Positions 25,950 through 33,125 of a stretch of DNA of 64,000 nt are shown here, piece by piece. Every line of letters begins with the position of its first letter. The stretch's first letter is position 1. A program made the translations under genes and the position numbers. The notes beneath the pieces were generated by a model. That model made no database searches. It was not told the DNA's origin and was given only the letters and a program-made list of their open reading frames with translations. The DNA comes from UBA668 sp043721915 (lineage in GTDB: Bacteria; Actinomycetota; Acidimicrobiia; Acidimicrobiales; Ilumatobacteraceae): positions 1 to 64,000 of the forward strand of contig JAYSPV010000082.1 of the NCBI GenBank assembly GCA_043721915.1, in the 5' to 3' direction.

Positions 25950-26522
25950 GCGGCCGGTGTCACAACGCCTGCCTTGCCGCCGCGCCGACCGCTGGCTCGG
26001 TACTTGTCTCGCGTTGTTCGGCGTGCGGGAGATATGTCAGGAGATAGCGGTCGAGGCGCTGCGGTGTCAACGCCTGCCGACGCCGCCCCCGGTGCACGGG
26101 CGGCCAACGGAAATCCAGCTCGCTGACTTCGGTTACGGTCACACCAACAATTGAGTCAGGAGTCCGATCGTGGGGTCTGTAGCGGTCATGGTCGGGGCGT
26201 TCGACGTGGGCGCGGTTCGTGCTCGGTGGGCTTCTTGCAGCCAGCTCGGGCGGGTCGGCGGGCGGCGCGCTCCCGGACCGCCAAACGTCGTGATCACCGC
26301 ACCGCTCGGCGCCTTTGCGGGCTCGCCTCTGCCCGGCGGTGGGTTCGACCATCCCGTGGTACCCGATCCGGACGGGGGGCTTAGTTCCGTTTGTTGTCAT
26401 CTCATCGGGCGGCGGCGCTACCACACGCCCCGACCGGGCTGGGTGCCGATGGTGCCTCGGTCGAGTTCACCGCGACCATCACGAAGACCCTCAAACCAAG
26501 CTCACCACGAATGGAGCAACAC
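25950..26522. other. 573-nt stretch without an intact gene; possible gene remnants
   Basis: No convincing complete gene. A repeat CAACGCCTGCC occurs at 25964 and 26069. Three plus-strand frames in succession look weakly protein-like: VPDPDGG near 26365, LVPFVVISSGGGATTR near 26385, then GADGASVEFTATITKTLKP running in frame into the next gene. This could be a frameshifted remnant. GGAG before 26523 serves the next gene. Confidence 0.35.
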
Positions 26523-27266
26523 ATGTCAAAGGACGACTCGCTGGGTTCACTGTTCGGCAAGGCGAAGAAGTGGGCGCAGCAGGAGCTGAAGAACGCGGTG
26601 TCGCCGACCGGTGATCCGGTCAGGAATCGGCAGGCCGAGGAAGCCAACGAGCAACTCGGGCGCCAGATCGAACAGGACGCGGAGCAGATGCGTGACGACG
26701 CGATCACCTCGGCGTTCACCCCGCAGGCGTTGAAGGACTACCAGGCGGTGAACGCCGCGAACCGGGCCGAGAAGGAAGCTAACGACGCGGCCGATGCCCG
26801 GGTCGATCGAGCGGGTCGTGCGGGGATCAGCAGCGTGGAGTTAAGCGGGTTCCTCACTGGCTGCGCCGCCGGGCTGGCGGTCGGGATCACCGAAGCTGAA
26901 GAGAGCTGCGATCTGTACGTGTCGGTCGAATGCGTCGATCCGGCGCCGATGATCGGGGGTACCGTGCGCGGGTTCTGCTTCATGATCCCCGACTTCCACG
27001 GCGACGATGTCTACCCGTTGCCCGACAGGGACGACTTCGATTCGTTGCAGTACGAGCTGTATCTGGTGGAAGAGTCCGAGGGTTGGGCGTTCCACCCCTC
27101 CTACGGACCCGGCACCATCACCGTTGCGCAGGGAGTCGCCGATGTTCGTTTGGTGCTGGGTGGCGCAGGGTCCGAGACCATCCAGCTGCGTGGCAGCATC
27201 GTCCTGGAGCATTCGGCTCAAGTGAATCCGTCGACGGCGGCACCATCGCTCGACAGCGCATCATGA
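26523..27266 (+). CDS. Cytosolic helical protein, first gene of a four-gene unknown cassette
   Basis: 247 residues, not recognised. The N-terminal 105 residues are highly charged and helical (SLFGKAKKWAQQELKNAV, then EEANEQLGRQIEQDAEQM and ANRAEKEANDAADARVDRAG), probably a coiled coil. From about 110 a compact mixed alpha/beta part follows with SGFLTGCAAGLAVGITE, SCDLYVSVECVDPAP and CFMIPDFHGDDVYPLPDRDD. No signal peptide, so it stays inside unlike the next three products. Start ATG 6 nt after GGAG. ATGA overlap with the lipoprotein gene. It may be an internal sensor, adaptor or regulator of the secreted partners. Confidence 0.75.
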   Translation: MSKDDSLGSLFGKAKKWAQQELKNAVSPTGDPVRNRQAEEANEQLGRQIEQDAEQMRDDAITSAFTPQALKDYQAVNAANRAEKEANDAADARVDRAGRAGISSVELSGFLTGCAAGLAVGITEAEESCDLYVSVECVDPAPMIGGTVRGFCFMIPDFHGDDVYPLPDRDDFDSLQYELYLVEESEGWAFHPSYGPGTITVAQGVADVRLVLGGAGSETIQLRGSIVLEHSAQVNPSTAAPSLDSAS

Positions 27267-27919
27267 GGTCGCAGAGGTGGTTGTGGGTGTCGGTCGCTCT
27301 GCTTTTGGCCGCGTGCACGTCTGGCGGCGCGACGGATTCGCCGGGACAGACGACGCAGATCGACCCGGCTGCGGCAACCGTCACACTCGACCCGGCTGCG
27401 GCGACCGCCACACTCGAGGCGGTGCGGCTCGACGACCCGGCCACCCTGGACGCAGTCGGCGCCATCGCCGGCGAGCCCGCAACGTTGGCCGCAGCGACCA
27501 TACTGTTGACGGCCAACCCGCTGCCGGCCCCGTCGGTGCGGTGGGCGGCCACCTACGTGTACTCGTTGTACGGCAAGGACCCTGCCCCGCTTCGGCCGAT
27601 GATCACCGACGACACGCCAGGTGTTCCCCTGATGGCAGCGGCCGGACTGGTCAGCCTGGGCGACCCGTCGGGCTTCTCGGTGCTCATCGAGGCACTGACG
27701 AATCAGGCTCAGATGCCCGGCTGGGACTCACCACTGCCCGTGTGGCAATACGCCACAGCGGTCCTCGTCGGCAGCACAGCCATCTCCGAGTTCGGTCCGC
27801 CGGACGATGCCGAAACAACCCGTGTCGCCATCGCCCAGGCAAGGTGGCGAACATGGCTGGCCACGACCCAGCCGACGTTGAAATATGACTCGGCCAGTCA
27901 GATCTGGGGCGCGCCATGA
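27263..27919 (+). CDS. Repeat-containing lipoprotein
   Basis: 218 residues. Signal peptide with lipobox LLAAC (Cys near residue 16), then a Gly/Thr linker and two tandem nonapeptides DPAAATVTL/DPAAATATL. The rest is helical with HEAT-like pairs: PATLAAATILL, VRWAATYVYSLYGK, PLMAAAGLVSLGDPSGFSVLIEAL. HEAT-type repeats usually bind proteins, so it could be an outer-face scaffold for the metallopeptidase encoded next. Coupled at both ends by ATGA overlaps. No known function. Confidence 0.75.
   Translation: MRSQRWLWVSVALLLAACTSGGATDSPGQTTQIDPAAATVTLDPAAATATLEAVRLDDPATLDAVGAIAGEPATLAAATILLTANPLPAPSVRWAATYVYSLYGKDPAPLRPMITDDTPGVPLMAAAGLVSLGDPSGFSVLIEALTNQAQMPGWDSPLPVWQYATAVLVGSTAISEFGPPDDAETTRVAIAQARWRTWLATTQPTLKYDSASQIWGAP
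27360..27413 (+). repeat. Two tandem 27-bp repeats inside the lipoprotein gene
   Basis: Units at 27360-27386 and 27387-27413, 25 of 27 bases identical, encode DPAAATVTL and DPAAATATL just after the lipidated N-terminus. Confidence 0.8.
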
Positions 27920-29130
27920 ACCTGCGCCGGACGTTTGCCCTCGCTGCCGTCAGCCTTTGCTTCGCCACCGTGATCGTCCTCCCGATGGATCATGATGTCG
28001 GGACTGCCGCCGCCGCTGGAGCCAACCCGTACGTGACGATCGTCGCCGACTCAACGGCCCGCACGATCCGGATTTCGGCCAGGTTGGTGCTGCTGTCCGC
28101 TCCCGGCGAGGACGAGCAGTTCATGCGCGACCTCGCCCGGGAGATGAAGACCCAGATCGAGGCCATCTGGAGCGGTACGAACTACAAGTGTTGGAAGGTG
28201 GTCACCACCGTCGACATCGGGATCCGCATGGTCGATCAGACGTCGTCGAGCCCGGACGATCCCGATGTGCTCGAGATCCAGATCGTCTCGTCGCCGAACC
28301 GCGCCCTTCCGGGTCGCAGTTTTGTCGTGGTATCGGGCGACGACGACGCCCGCAGCGACTCACCCGCCGACCTGTATCCGGCCTTGCCGCAGGGGTCGGT
28401 CTTCTCCGTCAACTCACGGTGGCGTGCCAGGGCCTGGGCCCATGAGTTCGGGCACATCCTCGGGCTTGGGGACTCCTACGAGCAACTCTCGGACGGCTCG
28501 GAGGTCGTCAAGGACGGTCTTGCGAACGACGTGATGGCCTTCAACACGGCCGGCCCGCCTGCCGCGTCGAGCATCACCAAACTCCTGCGCCGCAATGGTG
28601 TCGACCTCTCGATGGTGAAGTGCCCGATGAGCATGGACACCGAGATCGGCACCGTGTGGGCCCTCGGCTTCGGCACGGGGACCTTCAAGCTCCACGCCTT
28701 CACCTGTGACTACGCCCCGGACAGCAGCGACCCTAAGAGCTTCCCGAAGATCACCTTCCAGGGGCTGATGAGGGTGAAGGGCTCCGTCTCCCAATCGGAG
28801 GCCGATGCTGCGACGAGCGCCGTCGATTTCGTCATTGCGGCAGCGGCGATCGTGGGGGGGTCATCCCCACCCGCTCCCACCTTCAATGCGGGGACGGGCG
28901 CAGTCGAGTATCAGTTCTCGTTCACGACGTCGGGCGACCCGTACGAGGACGTCGCGATCACTGCAGGGTCGCTCGTCCTTACGTACCGCTTCGCCTGGCG
29001 ACAGGACGGGTTGCTGTACGACGCTAAATGGGGCGCAATGCTGAATGGCGCCCCAGGCGACGCCTTCGCCCCGATCGTCAGTCTGCGAATGCCCGCCACG
29101 TTCACACAAGGAGCAACTGAATGTCCCTGA
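27916..29130 (+). CDS. Secreted metzincin-like zinc metallopeptidase
   Basis: 404 residues. N-terminal signal peptide (hydrophobic to about 27) ending in small residues. The zinc motif HEFGHILGLGD at 176-186 is the metzincin HExxHxxGxxH/D signature with Asp as third ligand, followed by DVMAF with the Met-turn methionine at about 207. The C-terminal half is beta-rich and may carry a propeptide-like or binding domain; four cysteines could form disulfides. It ends QGATECP. Overlaps the lipoprotein gene by ATGA and the next gene by 10 nt. Probably cleaves an extracellular protein; no family name assigned. Confidence 0.82.
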   Translation: MNLRRTFALAAVSLCFATVIVLPMDHDVGTAAAAGANPYVTIVADSTARTIRISARLVLLSAPGEDEQFMRDLAREMKTQIEAIWSGTNYKCWKVVTTVDIGIRMVDQTSSSPDDPDVLEIQIVSSPNRALPGRSFVVVSGDDDARSDSPADLYPALPQGSVFSVNSRWRARAWAHEFGHILGLGDSYEQLSDGSEVVKDGLANDVMAFNTAGPPAASSITKLLRRNGVDLSMVKCPMSMDTEIGTVWALGFGTGTFKLHAFTCDYAPDSSDPKSFPKITFQGLMRVKGSVSQSEADAATSAVDFVIAAAAIVGGSSPPAPTFNAGTGAVEYQFSFTTSGDPYEDVAITAGSLVLTYRFAWRQDGLLYDAKWGAMLNGAPGDAFAPIVSLRMPATFTQGATECP

Positions 29131-29912
29131 CCCATCGCCACGTGCTCGCGGTCACGATCACCGTCGGGATCGTCACACTCAGCACCATCGCGGTACGCAT
29201 GTCCTCGGCCGCGGTCGAGCCAGTTGCGGTGAAGGCCGCGTCCGAGGCACTCGCGTTGCCCTCCATTCCTCAGCCGCTCCCGGGTTCGGGCCGGTCCGGT
29301 GGTCACGGATGGACGATCGCAGAAGCATGTTCGAAGGTGATCGCCGACTACCAGCAGCCTGGCGCACCGATCCCGGCTGGCGCGACGATCACGCCTGGTG
29401 CCGGTCGCCTCACGTTCGTCAACCGATACGGCCCCAGTGCAGTCATTGCCACGTTCGACGCGCAGGGCATCGTCACCGGGGGCAAGCCCGTCGACGAGCC
29501 TCCGACGTGCCACTACCTTGTTCTTGCCAGCCCCAACGTGACGATCGAGGCCGCGGGAGACCTCACTGCGGTGTCGGCATTCGGAAACGTCGGGTGCGGC
29601 GTCGATAGCGACGACGCTCCCTATTTCCTCGCCGCCTACGACGCCGCGGACGGAGTGCAGATCATGGCCATGGGTGACTTCGACGACGGCCCAGCCGTGG
29701 TGTTCGTTTCCGCAGCCACGATGGCTTCTGTCGGGCCGGACGCCGCCATGAACGACCCGTCGACGCAGAGATACCCGTACAGCGGAGCATCCCGCGAGGA
29801 CGACGTGTTGACCATCAACGTCGAGACGCCGGGCGGATCGGCCCACGTGAGCGTCCTATGCACGGGCTCCATCCAGTCGGTGCCTGAGCTGAACCAGCTC
29901 GTCACGGCCTGA
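29121..29912 (+). CDS. Secreted protein of unknown function, last gene of the cassette
   Basis: 263 residues. A hydrophobic segment at about 8-26 followed by Ala/Val-rich sequence indicates a signal peptide or membrane anchor. The mature part is beta-rich, with WTIAEACSKVIADYQQ, GAGRLTFVNRYG, CHYLVLASPNVTIEAAGDLTAVS and a last part HVSVLCTGSIQS. Four or so cysteines could pair outside the cell. Not recognised; an inhibitor, substrate or binding partner of the coupled metallopeptidase is possible. Its start lies 10 nt inside the preceding gene. Confidence 0.7.
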   Translation: MSLTHRHVLAVTITVGIVTLSTIAVRMSSAAVEPVAVKAASEALALPSIPQPLPGSGRSGGHGWTIAEACSKVIADYQQPGAPIPAGATITPGAGRLTFVNRYGPSAVIATFDAQGIVTGGKPVDEPPTCHYLVLASPNVTIEAAGDLTAVSAFGNVGCGVDSDDAPYFLAAYDAADGVQIMAMGDFDDGPAVVFVSAATMASVGPDAAMNDPSTQRYPYSGASREDDVLTINVETPGGSAHVSVLCTGSIQSVPELNQLVTA

Positions 29913-29965
29913 AGATCAAGCAGTCACCAATCCCGGTGCGGTTCACCCCAGTAGGTTCGCTTCCG

Positions 29966-30073
29966 TTGGTTGTAGGAAGAATCTCGGGGTTTGGGCTCCT
30001 GGGTAAGGAGTCCGACGACGAGAGTTCGGGCAAGGTGAAGGTGAAGAAGGCCAAGCGCAAGAGCCAGAGCTGA
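29966..30073 (+). CDS. Candidate 35-residue ORF with basic tail
   Basis: TTG start 8 nt after a TAGGTT hexamer at 29952-29957; an alternative GTG at 29936 gives 45 residues. The sequence goes from hydrophobic LVVGRISGFGLLG to an acidic patch and then KVKVKKAKRKSQS. The ordered composition suggests a real small protein, but with no known relative it remains tentative. Confidence 0.3.
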   Translation: MVVGRISGFGLLGKESDDESSGKVKVKKAKRKSQS

Positions 30074-30101
30074 AGTTTGGGGAATGGGTAGTGGCCAGCT
30101 T

Positions 30102-30212
30102 TCAGTTGGACGGCGCAGAGGGCTCTCCGGCACCAGACGGCGACGGGTCGCTCGACGAACAGCCGATGACGGCCAGCAACCCAACCACGCCGATGACCCT
30201 GCTGAACTCCAT
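30102..30212 (-). CDS. Candidate 36-residue lipoprotein
   Basis: ATG ORF encoding a basic start, hydrophobic core and lipobox LLAVIGC, then SSSDPSPSGAGEPSAPSN and a stop. The lipidated Cys would be residue 18, leaving a mature peptide of only 19 residues. Codon third positions are GC-rich as in real genes here. It may be a mini-lipoprotein, or the remnant 5' end of a deleted lipoprotein gene. Confidence 0.4.
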   Translation of the reverse strand: MEFSRVIGVVGLLAVIGCSSSDPSPSGAGEPSAPSN

Positions 30213-30260
30213 GCCACGAGCATGGCACCGGCCGGGAAGCAGTACCCAGCCGAGCGCATC

Positions 30261-30266
30261 TAGTAT
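30261..30266 (+). promoter_or_regulatory. Leaderless -10 element TAGTAT of the phosphotransferase gene
   Basis: TAGTAT, 7-nt spacer, ATG 30274. It decides this start against 60 upstream in-frame codons. Confidence 0.6.
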
Positions 30267-30273
30267 CCCGACG

Positions 30274-31386
30274 ATGTCGTCGATCACGATTCCGGCCAAC
30301 CCCGCAGCCGTCACAGCCACGTGGATGAGCGAGGTGCTGCACCTCTCGGGTGCGTTGCCCGCCGAGTCCTCGGTGTCGTCCATCGAGATCGAGCCGCTCG
30401 GTGCCGGCGTGGGCGTGATGGGTGAACTCGCCCGCATCCGTCTCGAGTACTCGGGCAACCGGGGCGCAGCACCGGCCAGCGTGATCGTCAAGTCGCCGAC
30501 GCCCTTCGAAGAGAACCGAGCGCAGGGCGTCGGTCTCGGGATGTACGAGGCCGAGATCCGGTTCATGAAGGAGCTCGATGCCCACACCGCCGTGCGCACC
30601 CCGCAGGTGTTCCTGGCCGACATCGTCAGCGGCACGGCAGAGTTCGTGGTCGTGATGGAGGATCTCGGTCATCTGGTGATGGGCGACCAGGTCGAGGGTG
30701 TCAGCGTGGCCATGGCACACGACGGTGTGCGCACCATGGCCGACCTGCACGCGGGCTGGTGGGGCAAGGTGCAGACCCCGGAGATGGCCTGGGTGCCCAG
30801 TGTGGTCCACGCCCGTATCGAAGGCCTGGCCCAGATGTGGCCGGCGCTGTGGATGGGATTCAACGCCAAGTTCGCCGACTCGCTGCCGGCAGGCGGGGCC
30901 GAGGCGGGCGAACTGATCTCCACGCACTACTGGCGCGTGATGAACAGGATCTCCGAGTGGCCGTGGACGCTGCTGCACCAGGACTACCGGGTCGACAACC
31001 TCTTTTTCGACTCCGACAACCGCGACGAGCCGGTGGTCGTCATCGACTGGCAGGGCATCGGTCGCGGCCCCGGCATCTACGACCTCTGCTACTTCCTCGG
31101 CGGCTCGCTCACGATCGAGGATCGCCGCGCCCACGAGCGCGAACTCGTCGAGGCCTACCACGCCCGTCTGGTCGAGCATGGCATCACCGACTACCCGCTC
31201 GACTCCCTGTGGCACGACTACCGCTTCGGGCACCTCACCAGTTGCTCGACCGCGGTGTTGGTGGGCGCCACGTTCGACCTCGCCAACGAGCGGGGTAGGG
31301 CTCTCGTCGAGACGTTGGCGTCTCGTCACTTCCAGGCCGTGGTCGACCTCGGCTCGATCGAACTGCTCGGCGAGCTCGACGCCTGA
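30274..31386 (+). CDS. Aminoglycoside/ecdysteroid-kinase-like phosphotransferase
   Basis: 370 residues, protein-kinase-like fold of the APH/EcKinase group. ATP-binding Lys in ASVIVKSPTPF (near 71), the linker VVMEDLGHLV, the catalytic loop LLHQDYRVDNLFF with Asp and Asn, and the metal site VVIDWQGIGRGPGIYDLCYFL. Such proteins in actinobacteria are often beside acyl-CoA dehydrogenase genes and relate to the kinase half of ACAD10/11, so the substrate may be a hydroxy-acyl compound rather than an antibiotic. It stands alone here with a leaderless start. Confidence 0.86.
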   Translation: MSSITIPANPAAVTATWMSEVLHLSGALPAESSVSSIEIEPLGAGVGVMGELARIRLEYSGNRGAAPASVIVKSPTPFEENRAQGVGLGMYEAEIRFMKELDAHTAVRTPQVFLADIVSGTAEFVVVMEDLGHLVMGDQVEGVSVAMAHDGVRTMADLHAGWWGKVQTPEMAWVPSVVHARIEGLAQMWPALWMGFNAKFADSLPAGGAEAGELISTHYWRVMNRISEWPWTLLHQDYRVDNLFFDSDNRDEPVVVIDWQGIGRGPGIYDLCYFLGGSLTIEDRRAHERELVEAYHARLVEHGITDYPLDSLWHDYRFGHLTSCSTAVLVGATFDLANERGRALVETLASRHFQAVVDLGSIELLGELDA

Positions 31387-31405
31387 TCGCTCCTGTCAAC
31401 GAGGC

Positions 31406-32134
31406 CTAGTCGAGCGACGGACGGGCGACGAAGCGAGCAGCGACGTCGGCATCGCCGATCACGTCGACGGTGCTCAGCGGGCGTCGGCGCCACAGCGCGA
31501 GCAGGATGTCACTCGCTGCTCCTCGGATGGCCGAGTCGCCCTTCGCGTGCTCCCTGGTGACGTCGTCACCTCCACCGGGCAGCGGGCGAACCGTCCACTC
31601 CCCCGCCACATCGGTGCAATGCAGGTGCACCGAGCCGCCCACGGGCAGCGAGCCGTCGGTGACGTCGCCGCGGAAGTGCGTGAGGAACTCATCGATGCCA
31701 TCGCTGGCCAGCGTCGCATCGATCGATGTGTCTCGTCCGGCGGCCTGCTCCGCGTCCCAACGGTGGACTGCCATTTCCTGCGCCATCCGGCGGATCACGA
31801 AACCTGCAGAGTGATCGGCGGCCCACGTCCAGTTCGGTTGCGCGGGGTCGGCCGCCGTGAGCACTGCCAACGTGCGTGCCAGACGGTCGCGAACGAAGCC
31901 CGCCAGGTCGTCATCGGCAGGACGGGTGGGTTGTTCGTAGCCTTCCCAGGTGTCACGTCGTTCGCCGACGATCGTCGCCCAGAAATCGAGCACCTCGGCG
32001 AGGTGCCACGTCAGGTCAGCTACCGACCATCCCGGGCACGCATCGACCGGCGCTGTCATCCCGGCCGCCTCGCAAGCCGCGGCAAATGCCTCACCGTCGC
32101 GGGCGAGGGCGGCAAGGAACTCGGGCTTGTCCAT
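31406..32134 (-). CDS. Maleylpyruvate isomerase-family (DinB-like, mycothiol-dependent type) protein
   Basis: 242 residues. N-terminal DinB-like four-helix domain with CPGWSVADLTWHLAEVLDFW (metal-ligand His), then a second part with MAQEMAVHRWDAE, another His ligand, and an SCP2-like C-terminal region containing DILLALWRRRPL. It matches the actinobacterial TIGR03083-type family, some members of which use mycothiol. The exact reaction is not predictable. Start at MDKPEF avoids six extra codons with no start signals. Reads away from the LLM oxidoreductase, in the same direction, 33 nt after it. Confidence 0.82.
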   Translation of the reverse strand: MDKPEFLAALARDGEAFAAACEAAGMTAPVDACPGWSVADLTWHLAEVLDFWATIVGERRDTWEGYEQPTRPADDDLAGFVRDRLARTLAVLTAADPAQPNWTWAADHSAGFVIRRMAQEMAVHRWDAEQAAGRDTSIDATLASDGIDEFLTHFRGDVTDGSLPVGGSVHLHCTDVAGEWTVRPLPGGGDDVTREHAKGDSAIRGAASDILLALWRRRPLSTVDVIGDADVAARFVARPSLD

Positions 32135-32167
32135 GACTCGATGCTGCCACACGGCGACACGCGATGC

Positions 32168-33064
32168 CTACAGGTCAGGCAGGGCGGTTGCCAGCTCGCG
32201 CCACTCGGCCGTCGGCAGACCGCGCGGGTCCGCGGGCAGCACCTGTACGCACACGTGATCGGCGCCTGCGGCCTGATGTGCGCGCACACGATCGACGATC
32301 TGGTCCAGCGTGCCCCACGCGACGATCGCGTCGACCAGCGCGTCCGTGCCGCCGCCGGCGAGGTCGGCATCGGTCCAGCCGAGCCGCTTGAGGTTGTTGG
32401 TGTAGTTCGGCAGGCCGAGATAGGTGGCCATGTGGGTGCGAGCGATCTGGCGGGCCTTCGTAGGGTCGGTCTCGAACACCACTGCCTGCTCGGGCGCGAG
32501 CAGCGGGCCCACGCCGAGTGCCTCGCGGGCGACTGCGGTGTGTTCCACCGGCACGAAGTACGGGTGGGCGCCGGCACCCCGCTCGGCCGACAGCTTCAGC
32601 ATCTTCGGGCCGAGGGCGGCGAGGACGCGCTGCGGGGCCTGCGTGGGAGCACTCGCGAAGTACATCCCCCGGTCCATCGCGTCGAGGTAGCTCACCATCG
32701 TGCTGTACGGCTTGTCGTACGCATGGCCGTGCACACCCTCCACCATCGGCTGGTGGCTGACGCCGAGGCCAAGCAGGAACCGCCCGGGGAACGCCTCCGA
32801 GATCGTCTTCCAACCCGCCTGCATCGTCATTGCGGTGCGGGCGTGGATGCTGGCAATCCCGGTACCCACCTTGATCGTCGACCCGGCCGACAACAGCAAC
32901 GCCGCGTTGGCGAACGGCTCGCGGCCGACGGCCTCCGGCACCCAGATGGCGCCGAAACCGAGGGCCTCCAGTTCCGCTACCGCAGCCTGCGCCTGCGCCA
33001 TCGGCTGCAGGTCGAGTTGAAAAGTCCAGAGTCCGACGCGTCCAAGATCGATGTGTGCAGCCAT
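32168..33064 (-). CDS. LLM-class F420-dependent oxidoreductase (TIGR03620-like)
   Basis: 298-residue luciferase-like (beta/alpha)8 oxidoreductase predicted to use cofactor F420. Seen: LGRVGLWTFQLDL at the start, ELEALGFGAIWVPEAVGREPF, IKVGTGIASIHARTAMTM, FPGRFLLGLGVSHQPMVEGVHG and RVRAHQAAGADHVCVQVL, in the order usual for actinobacterial F420 enzymes. Substrate unknown. It has its own leaderless promoter and could be co-transcribed with the isomerase-family gene 33 nt downstream. Also relevant as evidence that the organism makes F420. Confidence 0.88.
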   Translation of the reverse strand: MAAHIDLGRVGLWTFQLDLQPMAQAQAAVAELEALGFGAIWVPEAVGREPFANAALLLSAGSTIKVGTGIASIHARTAMTMQAGWKTISEAFPGRFLLGLGVSHQPMVEGVHGHAYDKPYSTMVSYLDAMDRGMYFASAPTQAPQRVLAALGPKMLKLSAERGAGAHPYFVPVEHTAVAREALGVGPLLAPEQAVVFETDPTKARQIARTHMATYLGLPNYTNNLKRLGWTDADLAGGGTDALVDAIVAWGTLDQIVDRVRAHQAAGADHVCVQVLPADPRGLPTAEWRELATALPDL

Positions 33065-33070
33065 CAGCCG

Positions 33071-33076
33071 AAACTA
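33071..33076 (-). promoter_or_regulatory. Leaderless -10 element TAGTTT of the LLM gene
   Basis: TAGTTT on the minus strand, 6 nt before the ATG at 33064. Confidence 0.55.
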
Positions 33077-33125
33077 CGCGACAGGAGAGCAGGTGCCGTC
33101 ATCGGCCCGCTACACCCCTACCGGG

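Noticed and set aside
27360..27413. The 27-bp repeats as a CRISPR-like or mobile element
   Set aside because: They are two in-frame tandem copies within a lipoprotein gene and encode a linker.
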